This document shows positions 46,026-54,960 of a stretch of DNA of 64,000 nucleotides, piece after piece. Source of the DNA: Oceanobacillus_B kapialis (GTDB lineage: Bacteria > Bacillota > Bacilli > Bacillales > Amphibacillaceae); the NCBI RefSeq assembly GCF_042685265.1, contig NZ_JBHUMX010000041.1; one strand, 5' to 3'. The first letter of the stretch is position 1; every line of letters begins with the position of its first letter. Under the pieces are notes generated by a model, which had not been told where the DNA came from, did no database searches, and saw only the letters and a list, made by a program, of their open reading frames with translations. A program made the position numbers and the translations under genes.

Positions 46026-46205
46026 ATGAATAAACGCCTCAACATAGCCCAAGCCCTTTTAACAGCTTTGTTTGTTATGATCATCCTTGCAGCATATCAA
46101 TTTTTAATTCCAGACTTCTCCTATAAATCTATTTTCTTTATCGTGCTGTGCGGGCTCTCTGCATACATTGGCGGTATCCTATCACTGAAAATAATTAAAG
46201 AATAA
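46026..46205 (+). CDS. Small two-helix membrane protein, 59 residues
   Basis: A 59-residue protein with membrane helices at about residues 8-28 and 36-55 and a basic start (MNKRLN). GGAGG 7 bases before ATG 46026 sets the start. It has no close partner: a decayed gene lies before it and a 21-bp tandem array follows directly. The function is unknown. Confidence 0.7.
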   Translation: MNKRLNIAQALLTALFVMIILAAYQFLIPDFSYKSIFFIVLCGLSAYIGGILSLKIIKE

Positions 46206-46250
46206 GAATCGCTCGCATTCGCTCGTTTTGAGTGGAGCAGTGAGGCTTTC

Positions 46251-46648
46251 TTGGTTGATTGGAGGGTGGAGCTGGTCGATTGCGCTGCTCTCTTGGTTGA
46301 TTGCACTTCTCCCTTGGTCGATTGCGCTGCCCTCTTGGTCGATTGCACACCCCACTTGGTCGATTGCACACTCCACTTGGTTGATTGCCACTCCTCTTGG
46401 TCGATTGCGTAGCCCTTTTGGTCGATTGCACATCACTCTTGGTTGATTGCGCTGCCCTCTTGGTCGATTGCGTAGCCTTCTTGGTTGATTGCGCTGCCCC
46501 CTTGGTTGATTGCGCACCCCCCTTGGTCGATTGCACACTCCCTTTGGTTGATTGCACACCCCTCTTGGTTGATTGCACACCCCTCTTGGTTGATTGCACT
46601 CTCCCTTTGGTCGATTGCGTACCCCTCTTGGTCGATTGTGCCCCCCAC
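46251..46648. repeat. Tandem array of 19 units of 21 bp
   Basis: Each unit opens with TTGGTCGATTGC or TTGGTTGATTGC followed by nine variable bases, usually pyrimidine-rich. Units start at 46251, 46272, 46293, 46314 and so on to 46628; one unit has 20 bp. The unit length is a multiple of three and lacks stops, so long reading frames appear on both strands (QSTKRG-, INQEGCA-, LLVDCA- type repeats), but none has a ribosome binding site. It fills most of the 522-bp gap between 46205 and 46728. Confidence 0.92.
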
Positions 46649-46727
46649 AATAAATTGCACACCTCTCACCAAAAAAAGATACTCCCATGCCATCAAGCAG
46701 CATGAAAGTATCGTCGAACTAAGCCAT

Positions 46728-48263
46728 TTATTCTTCTTTTTTTCCAGTATTGGAGGTATGGAAAACGGGTTCTTCTACCGTGATGCGTTCCATACGATCT
46801 TCTGGCATGGACCCTGGATAATCCATTCCCCTTACAAACCATGACTCTAATTGCGGATCATAGGCCAGGTAGTAACGCATTTCCTCTTCCATTTGCTCAA
46901 GCTCTGCTTCGTCGCCTTTTTGATACATGGCTTCCTCGTAATAGGTAATCGTATCTACCGTTAATTCCCAGAATCCTTCATAAGATTTTTCCAGTGTAAA
47001 CGAGTCCTGGTAGACATCCAGCCCATGGAAAGCACCTTCATATACAATGTCATTTTCCTTGTTATAGGCTGATTCTTCCACAATCATTGTCTCTAAATCT
47101 TGGACAGCTGTGTTTAAGGCTTCAGGATTTCCTGTTGCATAAGCTTCAGTAAATTCTTCATTATAAGCAACCAACACGTCTTGAATTTGTTTTTTAAATT
47201 CATCACTGTTCCCAAAGTTAAATTCCATATAGCGCTCGGTTAGCGGGTAGTCATTGGTTTTCATGGTGCCCCAAGGAAACTCTGCCTCAAAGGAAACATT
47301 CATTGAGCCATCTGTTAGCAATGGACCTACACGCTCCTCTTTCGTCAAATCCTTGCCTGTATCTTTGCCATTTACGAAAAGCTTTACAGAATTTAGTTCA
47401 TCATAGCCTTTCATCATTAAATCAAATGTTACGTTGTCCGCTTCTAAAAAGAGATCTACATAGCTAGCGTACAACGGATCCCCAGCAATGGTTTTTTCCG
47501 CTTCTAAATTAAAGAATCCTGTATCATGTGTAGCCCTTATCGTATATTCCCCTGGCAAAAATGGACCAATTTCTTGATTAAAGCTATCTGAATCTGCTGT
47601 TGCGACCACTTCATCATTCACAATAATTTCTGTGTCTTTATAATTTGTGCCTACTTCAAAAAACACTGGATTTACCGATAGCTTGTAATCATCGAAGAAA
47701 CCAAACTTCTTTCCGTCCTCAATGAAATCTATTGGGTACATCCCAAGCTGGCCTGTATCCCCTTCCGCCTGGTATTGAAGATTGCTCATTAATTCTTTAA
47801 ATTGACTTGATTTATTATTATATAGTTGGATAATTCCGGCAACAGACTCTTCCGTAATTTCAAGTTCCTCTTCTTCTGTGGTTAAGATGGATGCCAGTTC
47901 TGCTGCATCTTCGTCCTCGATTGCTGCTTGGAACTTATCCAATAGATGCTTTGGAGAGGACATCATATTGCCAACAGCATATACACCAATTAGTATAAGA
48001 ATCAGTGCAGCAGAAGAAAACAAAATGATTTTTGACTTCTTATTCAATTTCTTCCCTTTTGAAGGCGTTGAAGGTTGATTAGGTTGGTGTTGATTCTGAG
48101 GAGTGGATGGAACTTGCTCGTTGCCGCCCTGTTCCGTCTCGTTGTAATATGTATGACCCGTATTCTCACTTGCTACTCCTTCTTGCTCTATTTCTTTTCC
48201 ACAATGCTTACAAAATCGTGCATCTGGTGCTACTTCCCCACCACAATTCTTACAGTATGCCAT
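46728..48263 (-). CDS. Zinc-ribbon membrane protein of the YvbJ/TcaA type
   Basis: A 511-residue protein. The N-terminal zinc ribbon is MAYCKNCGGEVAPDARFCKH, with four Cys in two pairs. A low-complexity Gln/Pro/Ser linker follows (about 30-75), then one membrane helix (about 80-100) and a large extracytoplasmic part with repeated beta-rich TcaA-like domains. B. subtilis YvbJ and S. aureus TcaA share this order; TcaA affects glycopeptide sensitivity. AGGAGG precedes the ATG. It is a single gene. Confidence 0.82.
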   Translation of the reverse strand: MAYCKNCGGEVAPDARFCKHCGKEIEQEGVASENTGHTYYNETEQGGNEQVPSTPQNQHQPNQPSTPSKGKKLNKKSKIILFSSAALILILIGVYAVGNMMSSPKHLLDKFQAAIEDEDAAELASILTTEEEELEITEESVAGIIQLYNNKSSQFKELMSNLQYQAEGDTGQLGMYPIDFIEDGKKFGFFDDYKLSVNPVFFEVGTNYKDTEIIVNDEVVATADSDSFNQEIGPFLPGEYTIRATHDTGFFNLEAEKTIAGDPLYASYVDLFLEADNVTFDLMMKGYDELNSVKLFVNGKDTGKDLTKEERVGPLLTDGSMNVSFEAEFPWGTMKTNDYPLTERYMEFNFGNSDEFKKQIQDVLVAYNEEFTEAYATGNPEALNTAVQDLETMIVEESAYNKENDIVYEGAFHGLDVYQDSFTLEKSYEGFWELTVDTITYYEEAMYQKGDEAELEQMEEEMRYYLAYDPQLESWFVRGMDYPGSMPEDRMERITVEEPVFHTSNTGKKEE

Positions 48264-48575
48264 TTGCTTCCTCCTGTCATTTGACTAATTATTCCGTCAG
48301 TGTACGTGAAGGACGCTATAAAAAATGGCCTTTCTCCATGCACACTGCCCTAAACCATCATTAGTATACAATAAAAAAATTGCTATATGGGGGTGGAAAA
48401 CAAGAATTTAACCATTTCTTAAAAAACAGTAAAATACTCCTAAAAATCTGCTTGGACAGAAGAATATTTATTGGTTACAAATAACTAGTTCTTTTTTACT
48501 AACCGCGACAATTTAAACACGTTCCCCCATTCAATAATTTCACACCTAACGAAAATGGCGATTAGGAGGCAACAC
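48264..48575. other. Gap without a recognised gene
   Basis: AT-rich divergent-type region behind the YvbJ-like start and in front of the tetR terminator. I see no reading frame with a ribosome binding site and no repeat. Confidence 0.5.
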
Positions 48576-48613
48576 AAAAATCCAGACCACTTATAGAAAC
48601 AGTCTGGATTTTT
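48576..48613. terminator. Terminator of the tetR gene at 48.6 kb
   Basis: AAAAATCCAGAC at 48576-48587 pairs with GTCTGGATTTTT at 48602-48613. T runs occur on both strands. Confidence 0.8.
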
Positions 48614-48641
48614 TCCTAACGTAAGCCCGGCCTCTCCCGTG

Positions 48642-49232
48642 CTAGGCTTTTTTTGTTCCATGTAATATTAAATCCACAAGCAAGGTATATTGACCAGATA
48701 AGGATTTTGGTTTTTCTTTCCATTGTGACATGGTTTGCCCCATGGTTAGCAAACAAAAACGAGCCGCATCCTCTGGCTGAATGCTATCTCGTAACATCCC
48801 TTCACGTTGCATTTCCTCAAATACTTTAATAAATGGATCCAGATAGGTTCCCTTCCACAGTGCATAAACGCGCATGCGATTTTCCTCTTTAAATTCAACC
48901 AATATATCATGCACCATCATCATGATGCTTGTTGGATGCTCAGCAGATAACACCTCAAGCATTGCTTCTAAGCGTTGCTGTATTGTGCCGTCACCAATGC
49001 CATCTAACTCTTTCTGAATGTTTGTCACGAACTTCTCTAACATGGCAATATAAAGAGACTGCTTATCCGAATAATGGTAATAAAGTGCTGGTTGGGTAAT
49101 GTTACACTTAGCCGCAATTTCTCTCGTGGTCACAGCACGATAGCCTTTTTCCATAAATAAATGCTCTGCTACACGTAATATCTCACTTCTTGTCCATTCC
49201 GGATCCTTGCGGGTTGATTGCGATCTTGCCAT
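48642..49232 (-). CDS. TetR/AcrR family transcriptional regulator
   Basis: A 196-residue regulator with an N-terminal helix-turn-helix: LRVAEHLFMEKGYRAVTTRE, then IAAKCNITQPALYYHYSDKQ. The C-terminal helical domain has no clear ligand signature. GGGAG precedes the ATG. The gene is divergent from the stump of a short-chain dehydrogenase, so its original target may have been largely deleted. Confidence 0.9.
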   Translation of the reverse strand: MARSQSTRKDPEWTRSEILRVAEHLFMEKGYRAVTTREIAAKCNITQPALYYHYSDKQSLYIAMLEKFVTNIQKELDGIGDGTIQQRLEAMLEVLSAEHPTSIMMMVHDILVEFKEENRMRVYALWKGTYLDPFIKVFEEMQREGMLRDSIQPEDAARFCLLTMGQTMSQWKEKPKSLSGQYTLLVDLILHGTKKA

Positions 49233-49325
49233 CGTACATACTCCCTTTACCTCTCATACTACCTCTTATTTTACCACGAAAACTTGAAAATCCATGGCTT
49301 TTATATCATTTTACCCACTTTACAA

Positions 49326-49577
49326 AAAAACGTGCGTGTTAACGCTGTATTACCAGCAATCAGCACACCAATGTACGAAGAAGCAAGAAGCAGAATGACA
49401 GAAGAAAAACTAGCGGCCAATGATGCCGAGAACCAACGTGAAATTCCCCTTGGTGGAAAAAACGGCGATCCAGATGAGGGCCTTGGACCAGTCATGGTGT
49501 TCTTGGCAAGTGATGCATCCAAATTTATTACAGGACAGCTGTTGCCAGTTGATGGCGGACAAGCTTCTGTAAGGTAA
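49326..49577 (+). pseudogene. C-terminal remnant of a short-chain dehydrogenase
   Basis: Homology to short-chain dehydrogenases starts abruptly at NVRVNAVLPAIS and runs through GPVMVFLASDASKFITGQLL and PVDGG to the stop at 49577. Only about 83 of some 250 residues remain; the Rossmann motif and the Ser-Tyr-Lys catalytic residues are missing. The upstream 90 bp are AT-rich and unrelated, and no ribosome binding site fits. This is a deletion remnant next to a TetR regulator. Confidence 0.8.
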
Positions 49578-49641
49578 ACAAGGGAATTAGGTAAATTGAA
49601 ACCTCTAGCATGTGCTTAGGGGTTCTCCATCGGTATTAGAA

Positions 49642-49974
49642 TCACTCTCCCTGAGCTAGCAAATATCTTTTTGTTTCCCCTTCATATTCCACCATTAAAA
49701 TAGGGTAGGATTCATTCACTTCATAAATGATGGCCCCTACAGGCAGTTTCGTCGCCATTCCTTTTTTTATAACGCCAATCTTTTCTCCTTTCGTAAGATC
49801 CTTTTCCTCTATCCACTCAACACCATGTTTATAGATACTATCATCTTCTAACTCAATAAGGTCTGCCTCAGGATCTAATTGTAATACTTGATTTCTTGTC
49901 AACTGACCTCCATAGTTAGCACAGCCCGTTATGATAAGAGAAGCCAAAAGAGTAACGATGAGTCCATTTTTCAA
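49642..49974 (-). CDS. Small lipoprotein of unknown function
   Basis: A 110-residue protein starting at TTG 49974, with AAGGAGGG 8 bases upstream. The lipobox IITGCAN places the lipid at Cys18. The mature part is a short beta-rich domain with an acidic first half (DPEADLIELEDDS) and a hydrophobic end. Many Bacillaceae carry similar short lipoproteins, and the function is unknown. Confidence 0.7.
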   Translation of the reverse strand: MKNGLIVTLLASLIITGCANYGGQLTRNQVLQLDPEADLIELEDDSIYKHGVEWIEEKDLTKGEKIGVIKKGMATKLPVGAIIYEVNESYPILMVEYEGETKRYLLAQGE

Positions 49975-50156
49975 AATAGCTCCCTCCTTCTTTCAGTTAC
50001 TAACTTCGGAGACAAGTCACTGAATTCCTTGTTAAAAAATACTAATTCCACTATAATTCTAATCTACCAAACATTAAAATATAATAATTTTTTATTGCAA
50101 AACGATAAATAACATGGTACATTCAATTAGACGAAAAATGAATGAGGTGTTTATTT

Positions 50157-50657
50157 ATGAAGCAAGGTTCAACCATCTTTTTAAAAATAGCGCTAGTTAT
50201 AATGGGACTACCCGTTCTCGCTTTATGTATTTTCTTATTACCGAAATGGGTAAGTGAGGCAGTAGAGGTATTGCAAGCTTCCGGGGGAGACTCTCAACTG
50301 GCGTATATCGTGTTAGGCATTCTAGCGATTATGTATCTTTCCGCTATTCCGTATTATTTTGTTTTGTACCAGTCTTACAAACTCTTAAGTTATATTGACA
50401 AAAACAAAGCTTTTTCCGATATATCTGTAGTAGCCTTAAAGAAGATAAAAGTGTGCGCACTAATCATCAGTGGCTTGTATGTGCTATCCTTACCACTTGT
50501 CTTTGCCATCGCGGAATGGGATGACGCACCAGGTCTTGTCATCATTGGAGCAGTACCAGTCGGCGCTTCTCTTGTCATTGCGGTCTTTGCTGCCGTTCTT
50601 CAAAGACTTTTAAATGAAGCAATAAATATCAAATCTGAAAATGATTTAACGGTCTGA
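50157..50657 (+). CDS. DUF2975 membrane protein (YoaS-like)
   Basis: A 166-residue protein with four membrane helices (about residues 8-30, 45-68, 94-118 and 130-152) and a conserved loop around KNKAFSDISVVALKKIKVCA, as in DUF2975. I chose ATG 50157, after GAGGTG. It is followed 9 bp later by an Xre-type regulator gene. The pair is common in Firmicutes and corresponds to yoaS-yozG of B. subtilis, where its role is not understood. Confidence 0.8.
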   Translation: MKQGSTIFLKIALVIMGLPVLALCIFLLPKWVSEAVEVLQASGGDSQLAYIVLGILAIMYLSAIPYYFVLYQSYKLLSYIDKNKAFSDISVVALKKIKVCALIISGLYVLSLPLVFAIAEWDDAPGLVIIGAVPVGASLVIAVFAAVLQRLLNEAINIKSENDLTV

Positions 50658-50666
50658 GGTGATCAC

Positions 50667-50879
50667 ATGGCGATTATAATAAATGTAGATGTAATGCTAG
50701 CAAAACGAAAAATGAGTGTAACCGAGCTTTCGGAGCGGGTTGGAATTACCATGGCTAACCTTTCTATTTTGAAAAACGGCAAGGCAAAAGCGATTCGCCT
50801 CTCCACCCTAGATGCGATTTGCAAAGCGCTAGAATGTCAGCCTGGGGACGTGTTGGAGTATCGGGAGGATGAGGAGTAG
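50667..50879 (+). CDS. Small Xre-family regulator (YozG-like)
   Basis: A 70-residue Cro/CI-type helix-turn-helix protein. The DNA-binding unit is MSVTELSERVGITMANLSIL, followed by LSTLDAICKALECQPGDVLE, the usual end of this family. It has no extra domain. It overlaps the expression unit of the DUF2975 gene and probably controls it. Confidence 0.88.
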   Translation: MAIIINVDVMLAKRKMSVTELSERVGITMANLSILKNGKAKAIRLSTLDAICKALECQPGDVLEYREDEE

Positions 50880-50988
50880 GTTTATTTTTAGGGGAAGAAG
50901 CTTTTCAGGGTGTAATTGCTCCACACAAGCGAGATAACATCCGGTTAGATAAAGCTAGCCCCCTTATTTTCCCGCTCTTGTTAACTTC

Positions 50989-51303
50989 CTAATCTCGAAC
51001 TTCTTCCGTTCTTTTCCACTTCACATAATGATAAATCATCTCTGGAAAGACGAGTATGAAAAAAAGGGTAAAAATAATGATAAAATCAATTGTACTGAGA
51101 AATTCATACAGAAAGGAGAAAAAAATAAAAAGAAATGGTAGCCCCCATAGGTCACGCTTAAATTTCCTTCTATATGTTAACTTATGATAGTTCATCACAA
51201 ATCCTTTATCAATTTTCTCCTTATTCCTATACCTTAATGCAGTTATTATATTGAGTATATACGCAGCTATAATCGCACCAATTAATTCTGGCAATATAGA
51301 CAA
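50989..51303 (-). CDS. Unknown three-helix membrane protein
   Basis: A 104-residue protein starting at TTG 51303 with AAGGAGG 8 bases upstream. Hydrophobic segments lie at about residues 3-21, 55-72 and 74-92; the loops are rich in Lys, Arg and aromatic residues. I do not recognise it. It is the last gene of a run of small minus-strand genes. Confidence 0.6.
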   Translation of the reverse strand: MSILPELIGAIIAAYILNIITALRYRNKEKIDKGFVMNYHKLTYRRKFKRDLWGLPFLFIFFSFLYEFLSTIDFIIIFTLFFILVFPEMIYHYVKWKRTEEVRD

Positions 51304-51381
51304 AATAATCCTCCTTAATAGGATTTAACTGAATTAAACAACAATAACATTCTAAATTCGTGAATTTCTATAAAAAATTTC

Positions 51382-51843
51382 TTAAAACTCCACATCCAAC
51401 ATTTCCCTCATCTCACCTAAAAGATCTTCCTGTTTATCTAATGAAACACGTGGATATTCAGGACTTCCTACATTTTCAGCAGTAAATAAAACGGTGCCAT
51501 CTTCTAGAATATAAAAAGCATAAGGGATTTTTTCCGTATCTCCTACATCATTTTCTAAGAAGCTAAACATGTAAGCATTTTGCGCTCTTAGCTTCTCAAA
51601 CATGCGATTGACCTCAATTTCCTTCACTTCTAAACCTTTTACCATTTCTAGTGTCTCTGTTATTTTCTCTTTGTCTTTCACGATTTTCGTCATATCATCC
51701 GAAGCGATATTACCCTCTATCTTCTGAACAAGTAACGTATTGGCAAAACCTTTATCGTCAATCTCTACAGTCTCCTCATTCTGAGAGCAGGCATTTAACA
51801 GGAAACATACCAACATTAGAAATGAAATAATTGTTTTTCTCAT
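51382..51843 (-). CDS. Unknown lipoprotein, 153 residues
   Basis: A lipoprotein whose lipobox is LLNACSQ (lipid on Cys19). The mature part has a charged central region (EKITETLEMVKGLEVKEIEV) and a beta-rich end. ATG 51843 follows GGAGGG, which decides the start. It is 21 bp after the next small gene upstream, in the same direction. The function is unknown. Confidence 0.7.
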   Translation of the reverse strand: MRKTIISFLMLVCFLLNACSQNEETVEIDDKGFANTLLVQKIEGNIASDDMTKIVKDKEKITETLEMVKGLEVKEIEVNRMFEKLRAQNAYMFSFLENDVGDTEKIPYAFYILEDGTVLFTAENVGSPEYPRVSLDKQEDLLGEMREMLDVEF

Positions 51844-51864
51844 CCTACCCTCCTTCCACAAAAA

Positions 51865-52092
51865 CTATGAACAGCATAGGACAGCATCCGAAGTAGCGTC
51901 TTCCGGGATATAAATAAATCCTTCCCTTATTTCATACGGTATTTTATTTCCCTCCAACAATTCCGTCACATTACTATTGGTTACCTCTCCCCATTTTATA
52001 AATTCACCATTATAGAGCCCCTGGTGAAAAAAGATAAAATAGATGCACAGGATAAACACAAAGCTAACAATTATCATATACGCTTTCTTCAA
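51865..52092 (-). CDS. Small anchored protein, 75 residues
   Basis: A 75-residue protein starting at TTG 52092 with GGGGAG close upstream. One membrane helix occupies about residues 4-22, and the rest is a short outside domain ending in DAVLCCS, with two adjacent Cys. The frame, the ribosome binding site and the tight spacing support a real gene. I do not recognise it. Confidence 0.6.
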   Translation of the reverse strand: MKKAYMIIVSFVFILCIYFIFFHQGLYNGEFIKWGEVTNSNVTELLEGNKIPYEIREGFIYIPEDATSDAVLCCS

Positions 52093-52117
52093 ACCTGCTC
52101 CCCTCCCAACTACATTT

Positions 52118-52624
52118 CTATCTGATTTTCCTTTGCTTTAAAGCCCCTATGACAATGGGTATAAGGGAGCTTCCCACCAATACAGGCAAGACCCAAGCGC
52201 CCATTCCTTGTCCCCATCCTTGTGCGATGGTAATTGATTCTACTAAAATAAATGCAAATATAATGAAGCAAACATTCTTAATTTGATTTATCATGTTACG
52301 GCTGTTTCGATAAAAAGCGGCAGCATTCTCTTCATTCAAACGCTCGGGATAATTATGCGATTCTGGAAATCTTTCAAACACCTGGCACATGCCTCCAACT
52401 AATGCGCCAACAATCGGCAAAATAAGCAGCTCAAATTTAGAACCCCAACGATCTACCTCGCCCATTGCATTATAATGTGCTGGCACCTCGTCAGGAAGCA
52501 TGCCCCAACTGTAGATAAAGAAAACAATTGAGCCAACGTAAGCTGTATAACCGATCACATCCGCAATCCATTCCGTTTTGGTTTTAGGTATTTTTAATTT
52601 TGGTCTTTTCCCAGGTTCAGCCAT
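52118..52624 (-). CDS. DUF1648 membrane protein
   Basis: A 168-residue protein with four membrane helices. The conserved DUF1648 element is visible as LPDEVPAHYNAMGEVDRWGS, after the first helix. Members are often near bacitracin- or stress-type transporters, and the function is not known. GGGGGG precedes the ATG. It is upstream of two small genes in the same direction. Confidence 0.82.
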   Translation of the reverse strand: MAEPGKRPKLKIPKTKTEWIADVIGYTAYVGSIVFFIYSWGMLPDEVPAHYNAMGEVDRWGSKFELLILPIVGALVGGMCQVFERFPESHNYPERLNEENAAAFYRNSRNMINQIKNVCFIIFAFILVESITIAQGWGQGMGAWVLPVLVGSSLIPIVIGALKQRKIR

Positions 52625-52799
52625 GCCCTTATCCCCCCTCGCAACCGCGATATGTAGCTTTATCCCTCGCTTTTAAAAAACCCTTTACCTTTCATACGAT
52701 CTCTGAAAGTAGTCGTTTCAATATTCCATTAATTTAATTTAAAATTATAGTGCAATTAAGCGGCTGTTATCTTGCATCGTACAACCGCCGACAATTCTA

Positions 52800-53492
52800 C
52801 TAGCTACGTAAACTATAACGCACTTTTTCCACTACTTCTTTCGAAAAACCCTTTGCAAAGGACTGTTCTATCCTCACAGCCTTACCAAAATGAAATTGTT
52901 TCGCTCCCGTTGCTTGTTTGATCTCTTGAATATTTTCCAATGAAAGTCCGGAACCGGGCATGATAGCCGGCCCTTGCAGGTCGCGAGATAAATCAACCAA
53001 TTGAATTAGCTGCTTCAAGCCTTTTACACAAGTTGCCTCACCACCAGAGGTCAAGATACGCTTCACATTTCTATCGTAATTGGCTAGTAATGTGTAGGCA
53101 TCTAATTGGGAGGCCACCTCGTCAAATGCACGGTGGAATGTCATATCAAGAGCAGGAAAAAGGTGAAAAAGTTTGCTTAGCATTACCTCATTAATGGTGC
53201 GGTCCTTATTTAACGCACCGAAAACAATTCGATTGCCACCAAGCTGTCTAATGGCCTCAATATCCTCGCAGATTACTTGAAAATCTTCTTCTGTATAGAA
53301 AAAATGGTGACTGTGCGGGCGTACCATAATTTGCACGGGAATATTCACATTTTCAAGTACTTGCTTTATCGTTCCGTAGCTTGGTGTAAGGCCCCCTTCT
53401 GAGATCGCGGACACGAGCTCCACCCGGTCCGCACCTAGCTCTTGCGCCTGAATGGCTTCTCGTTTATTTTGTATGATGAGTTCTAGTTGCAT
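52800..53492 (-). CDS. cutC: Copper homeostasis protein CutC (TIM barrel)
   Basis: A 230-residue CutC-family protein. The N-terminal QELGADRVELVSAISEGGLT, then MVRPHSHHFFYT, FGALNKDRTI and ILTSGG are the conserved segments of this TIM barrel. Copper involvement was proposed for E. coli CutC, but the family's real reaction is unsettled. AGAGGAG precedes the ATG. It is a single gene in the middle of the small-gene island. Confidence 0.9.
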   Translation of the reverse strand: MQLELIIQNKREAIQAQELGADRVELVSAISEGGLTPSYGTIKQVLENVNIPVQIMVRPHSHHFFYTEEDFQVICEDIEAIRQLGGNRIVFGALNKDRTINEVMLSKLFHLFPALDMTFHRAFDEVASQLDAYTLLANYDRNVKRILTSGGEATCVKGLKQLIQLVDLSRDLQGPAIMPGSGLSLENIQEIKQATGAKQFHFGKAVRIEQSFAKGFSKEVVEKVRYSLRS

Positions 53493-53513
53493 GTTTGGTT
53501 CTCTCCTCTTTAG

Positions 53514-53714
53514 TTAATTGATTGTTATATAGATAGACATAACTAATAAGATTAATGTGAGCACTAAGTAGTTTACTTCCCTCTTCATATTTGCTTCACC
53601 GTACGTTATTAATTTTAATAGCCTATAAATGCTAACCCCAGCGGAAATAATCATTGTTGATAGGCCGACCGCATTAAGCTTGCTTTGTATGTCCCAAAAA
53701 ATACTAAATAGCAT
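53514..53714 (-). CDS. Possible small membrane protein, 66 residues
   Basis: The frame codes for two hydrophobic helices (about residues 17-35 and 47-64). No convincing ribosome binding site precedes the ATG, so either the start differs or the gene is weakly expressed. It fits the neighbourhood of small membrane proteins. Confidence 0.4.
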   Translation of the reverse strand: MLFSIFWDIQSKLNAVGLSTMIISAGVSIYRLLKLITYGEANMKREVNYLVLTLILLVMSIYITIN

Positions 53715-53859
53715 TACGTATGTAAGAAGATATTAATTTAAGGCTGGAATATTTATCACTAAAAACAGCATGTAAAATATTTACCTTGGTCACGCTATCT
53801 CCCCCGCCAATTTAATATTGGAACAGAAAAACAGGAAACGCTATCAATTTCATCCTAAC

Positions 53860-54372
53860 TCATCTTGTTACATCTTGAACCAATTCTCCGTCTTTCCAAT
53901 AGTATCTGTCCCATTTTTCAGCCTCTTCACCTTTAATAGAATAACGAACAATTACTTCCGGCTCTCCATAATTCACTTCGAAAACAGAATCTATTGTAAA
54001 AGGTTTATCCACTTTTTCTTCAATTACATCACGAACCGTATTTTCTAACTGCTTTTCTTGCAAATATTGATAACTCACCACTCCCAATATGACAATACAT
54101 AATACTAATAAGAACCAATCTCCGAAACTTCCTTTAATACTCTTTTTCTTGTTGTACCAAACAATTTTTATTATTCCCATGACCAATAAAAGAATTAAAA
54201 TGGGTACATATACATTGATTAGGGGAATCTGAAAGACATAGGCTAGAAAAAAGACGACAACCCAAAACAAAGCGAGAAAAAGAAACTTCAGGCCTCTATA
54301 CTTTTTTCCGTCAAACAAAAATTCAATAATTTTTTCTTGTATAGGGAACCCCTCCATTAAGTTTTTATTCAA
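53860..54372 (-). CDS. Unknown membrane protein with C-terminal outside domain
   Basis: A 170-residue protein starting at TTG 54372, after AAAGGA. Helices are at about residues 27-46, 50-68 and 86-104, followed by a domain of about 60 residues (EEKVDKPFTIDSVFEVNYGE onward) that looks like a small beta domain. I do not recognise the family. Confidence 0.6.
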   Translation of the reverse strand: MNKNLMEGFPIQEKIIEFLFDGKKYRGLKFLFLALFWVVVFFLAYVFQIPLINVYVPILILLLVMGIIKIVWYNKKKSIKGSFGDWFLLVLCIVILGVVSYQYLQEKQLENTVRDVIEEKVDKPFTIDSVFEVNYGEPEVIVRYSIKGEEAEKWDRYYWKDGELVQDVTR

Positions 54373-54406
54373 TATTTATTCCTTTATCCCATTGTTAATA
54401 ATGATC

Positions 54407-54663
54407 TTAAAAAATAAATAGTATCAAAAAACCAACCGCAAAACAGTAGTATGCAAAGTATTTTAAGTTTCCTCGTTCCATGATCCCCATAAACCACTTT
54501 AGAGAAAAATATGAAAATAGAAGTGATAAAATAAACGCAATGACATAAGGAATGAACATCTCATTAAAGGCTATATCTTTCATTTTGAGTATAATTGTGC
54601 CGAGACTTACTGGGATGTACAACAGGAAAGAAAAGCGCAGTATAAATTTCTTGATATTGTTAT
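54407..54663 (-). pseudogene. uppP: C-terminal remnant of undecaprenyl-diphosphatase (UppP/BacA)
   Basis: The minus strand reads RFSFLLYIPVSLGTIIL and then FSYFSLKWFMGIMERGNLKY and FAYYCFAVGFLIL, which matches the last third of UppP. The usual length is about 270 residues; here only about 85 remain, and an in-frame TGA precedes them near 54666. The catalytic E-rich and PGxSRS regions are missing, so it cannot recycle the lipid carrier. It has no ribosome binding site. Confidence 0.75.
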
Positions 54664-54682
54664 CAGATCAGTAGTACCCTTC

Positions 54683-54937
54683 CTACCAATTGTCAATGTA
54701 TGGTACAGGTGGGTCAGGCGTAAAGGTATCGATGGCAGTAGCGATAACGATTATAGTCCAAATAATTATAATGATTACACTCCCAATTCTTATCAACTTA
54801 ATCTGAGTATCGGATATTTCAGGAGGTTCCTTATATCTCCATCGTTCTAAAAAGAGAAAACTTTCTTCTGGTTCATAGAGACTCCATATTGCATACCCAT
54901 AAACAGGTATTGAAAGCACGATAACAAAGAATAACAT
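54683..54937 (-). CDS. Small membrane protein resembling DUF6199
   Basis: An 84-residue protein with helices at about residues 1-18 and 48-68. The loop between them, with EPEESFLFLERWRYK, resembles the DUF6199 family, as does the following RIGSVI. GGGGGATG lies just before the ATG. The family match is tentative. Confidence 0.6.
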   Translation of the reverse strand: MLFFVIVLSIPVYGYAIWSLYEPEESFLFLERWRYKEPPEISDTQIKLIRIGSVIIIIIWTIIVIATAIDTFTPDPPVPYIDNW

Positions 54938-54960
54938 CGCTCATCCCCCTTTGTGTGTCA

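Noticed and set aside
46251..46648. A CRISPR array
   Set aside because: The units are directly tandem with no unique spacers, and the 21-bp period is too short. No cas gene is present.
46182..46705. Reading frames of 70-173 codons with seven-residue repeats on both strands
   Set aside because: They are produced by the stop-free 21-bp repeat and are open in several frames at once. None has a ribosome binding site, and the variation among units does not favour one frame.
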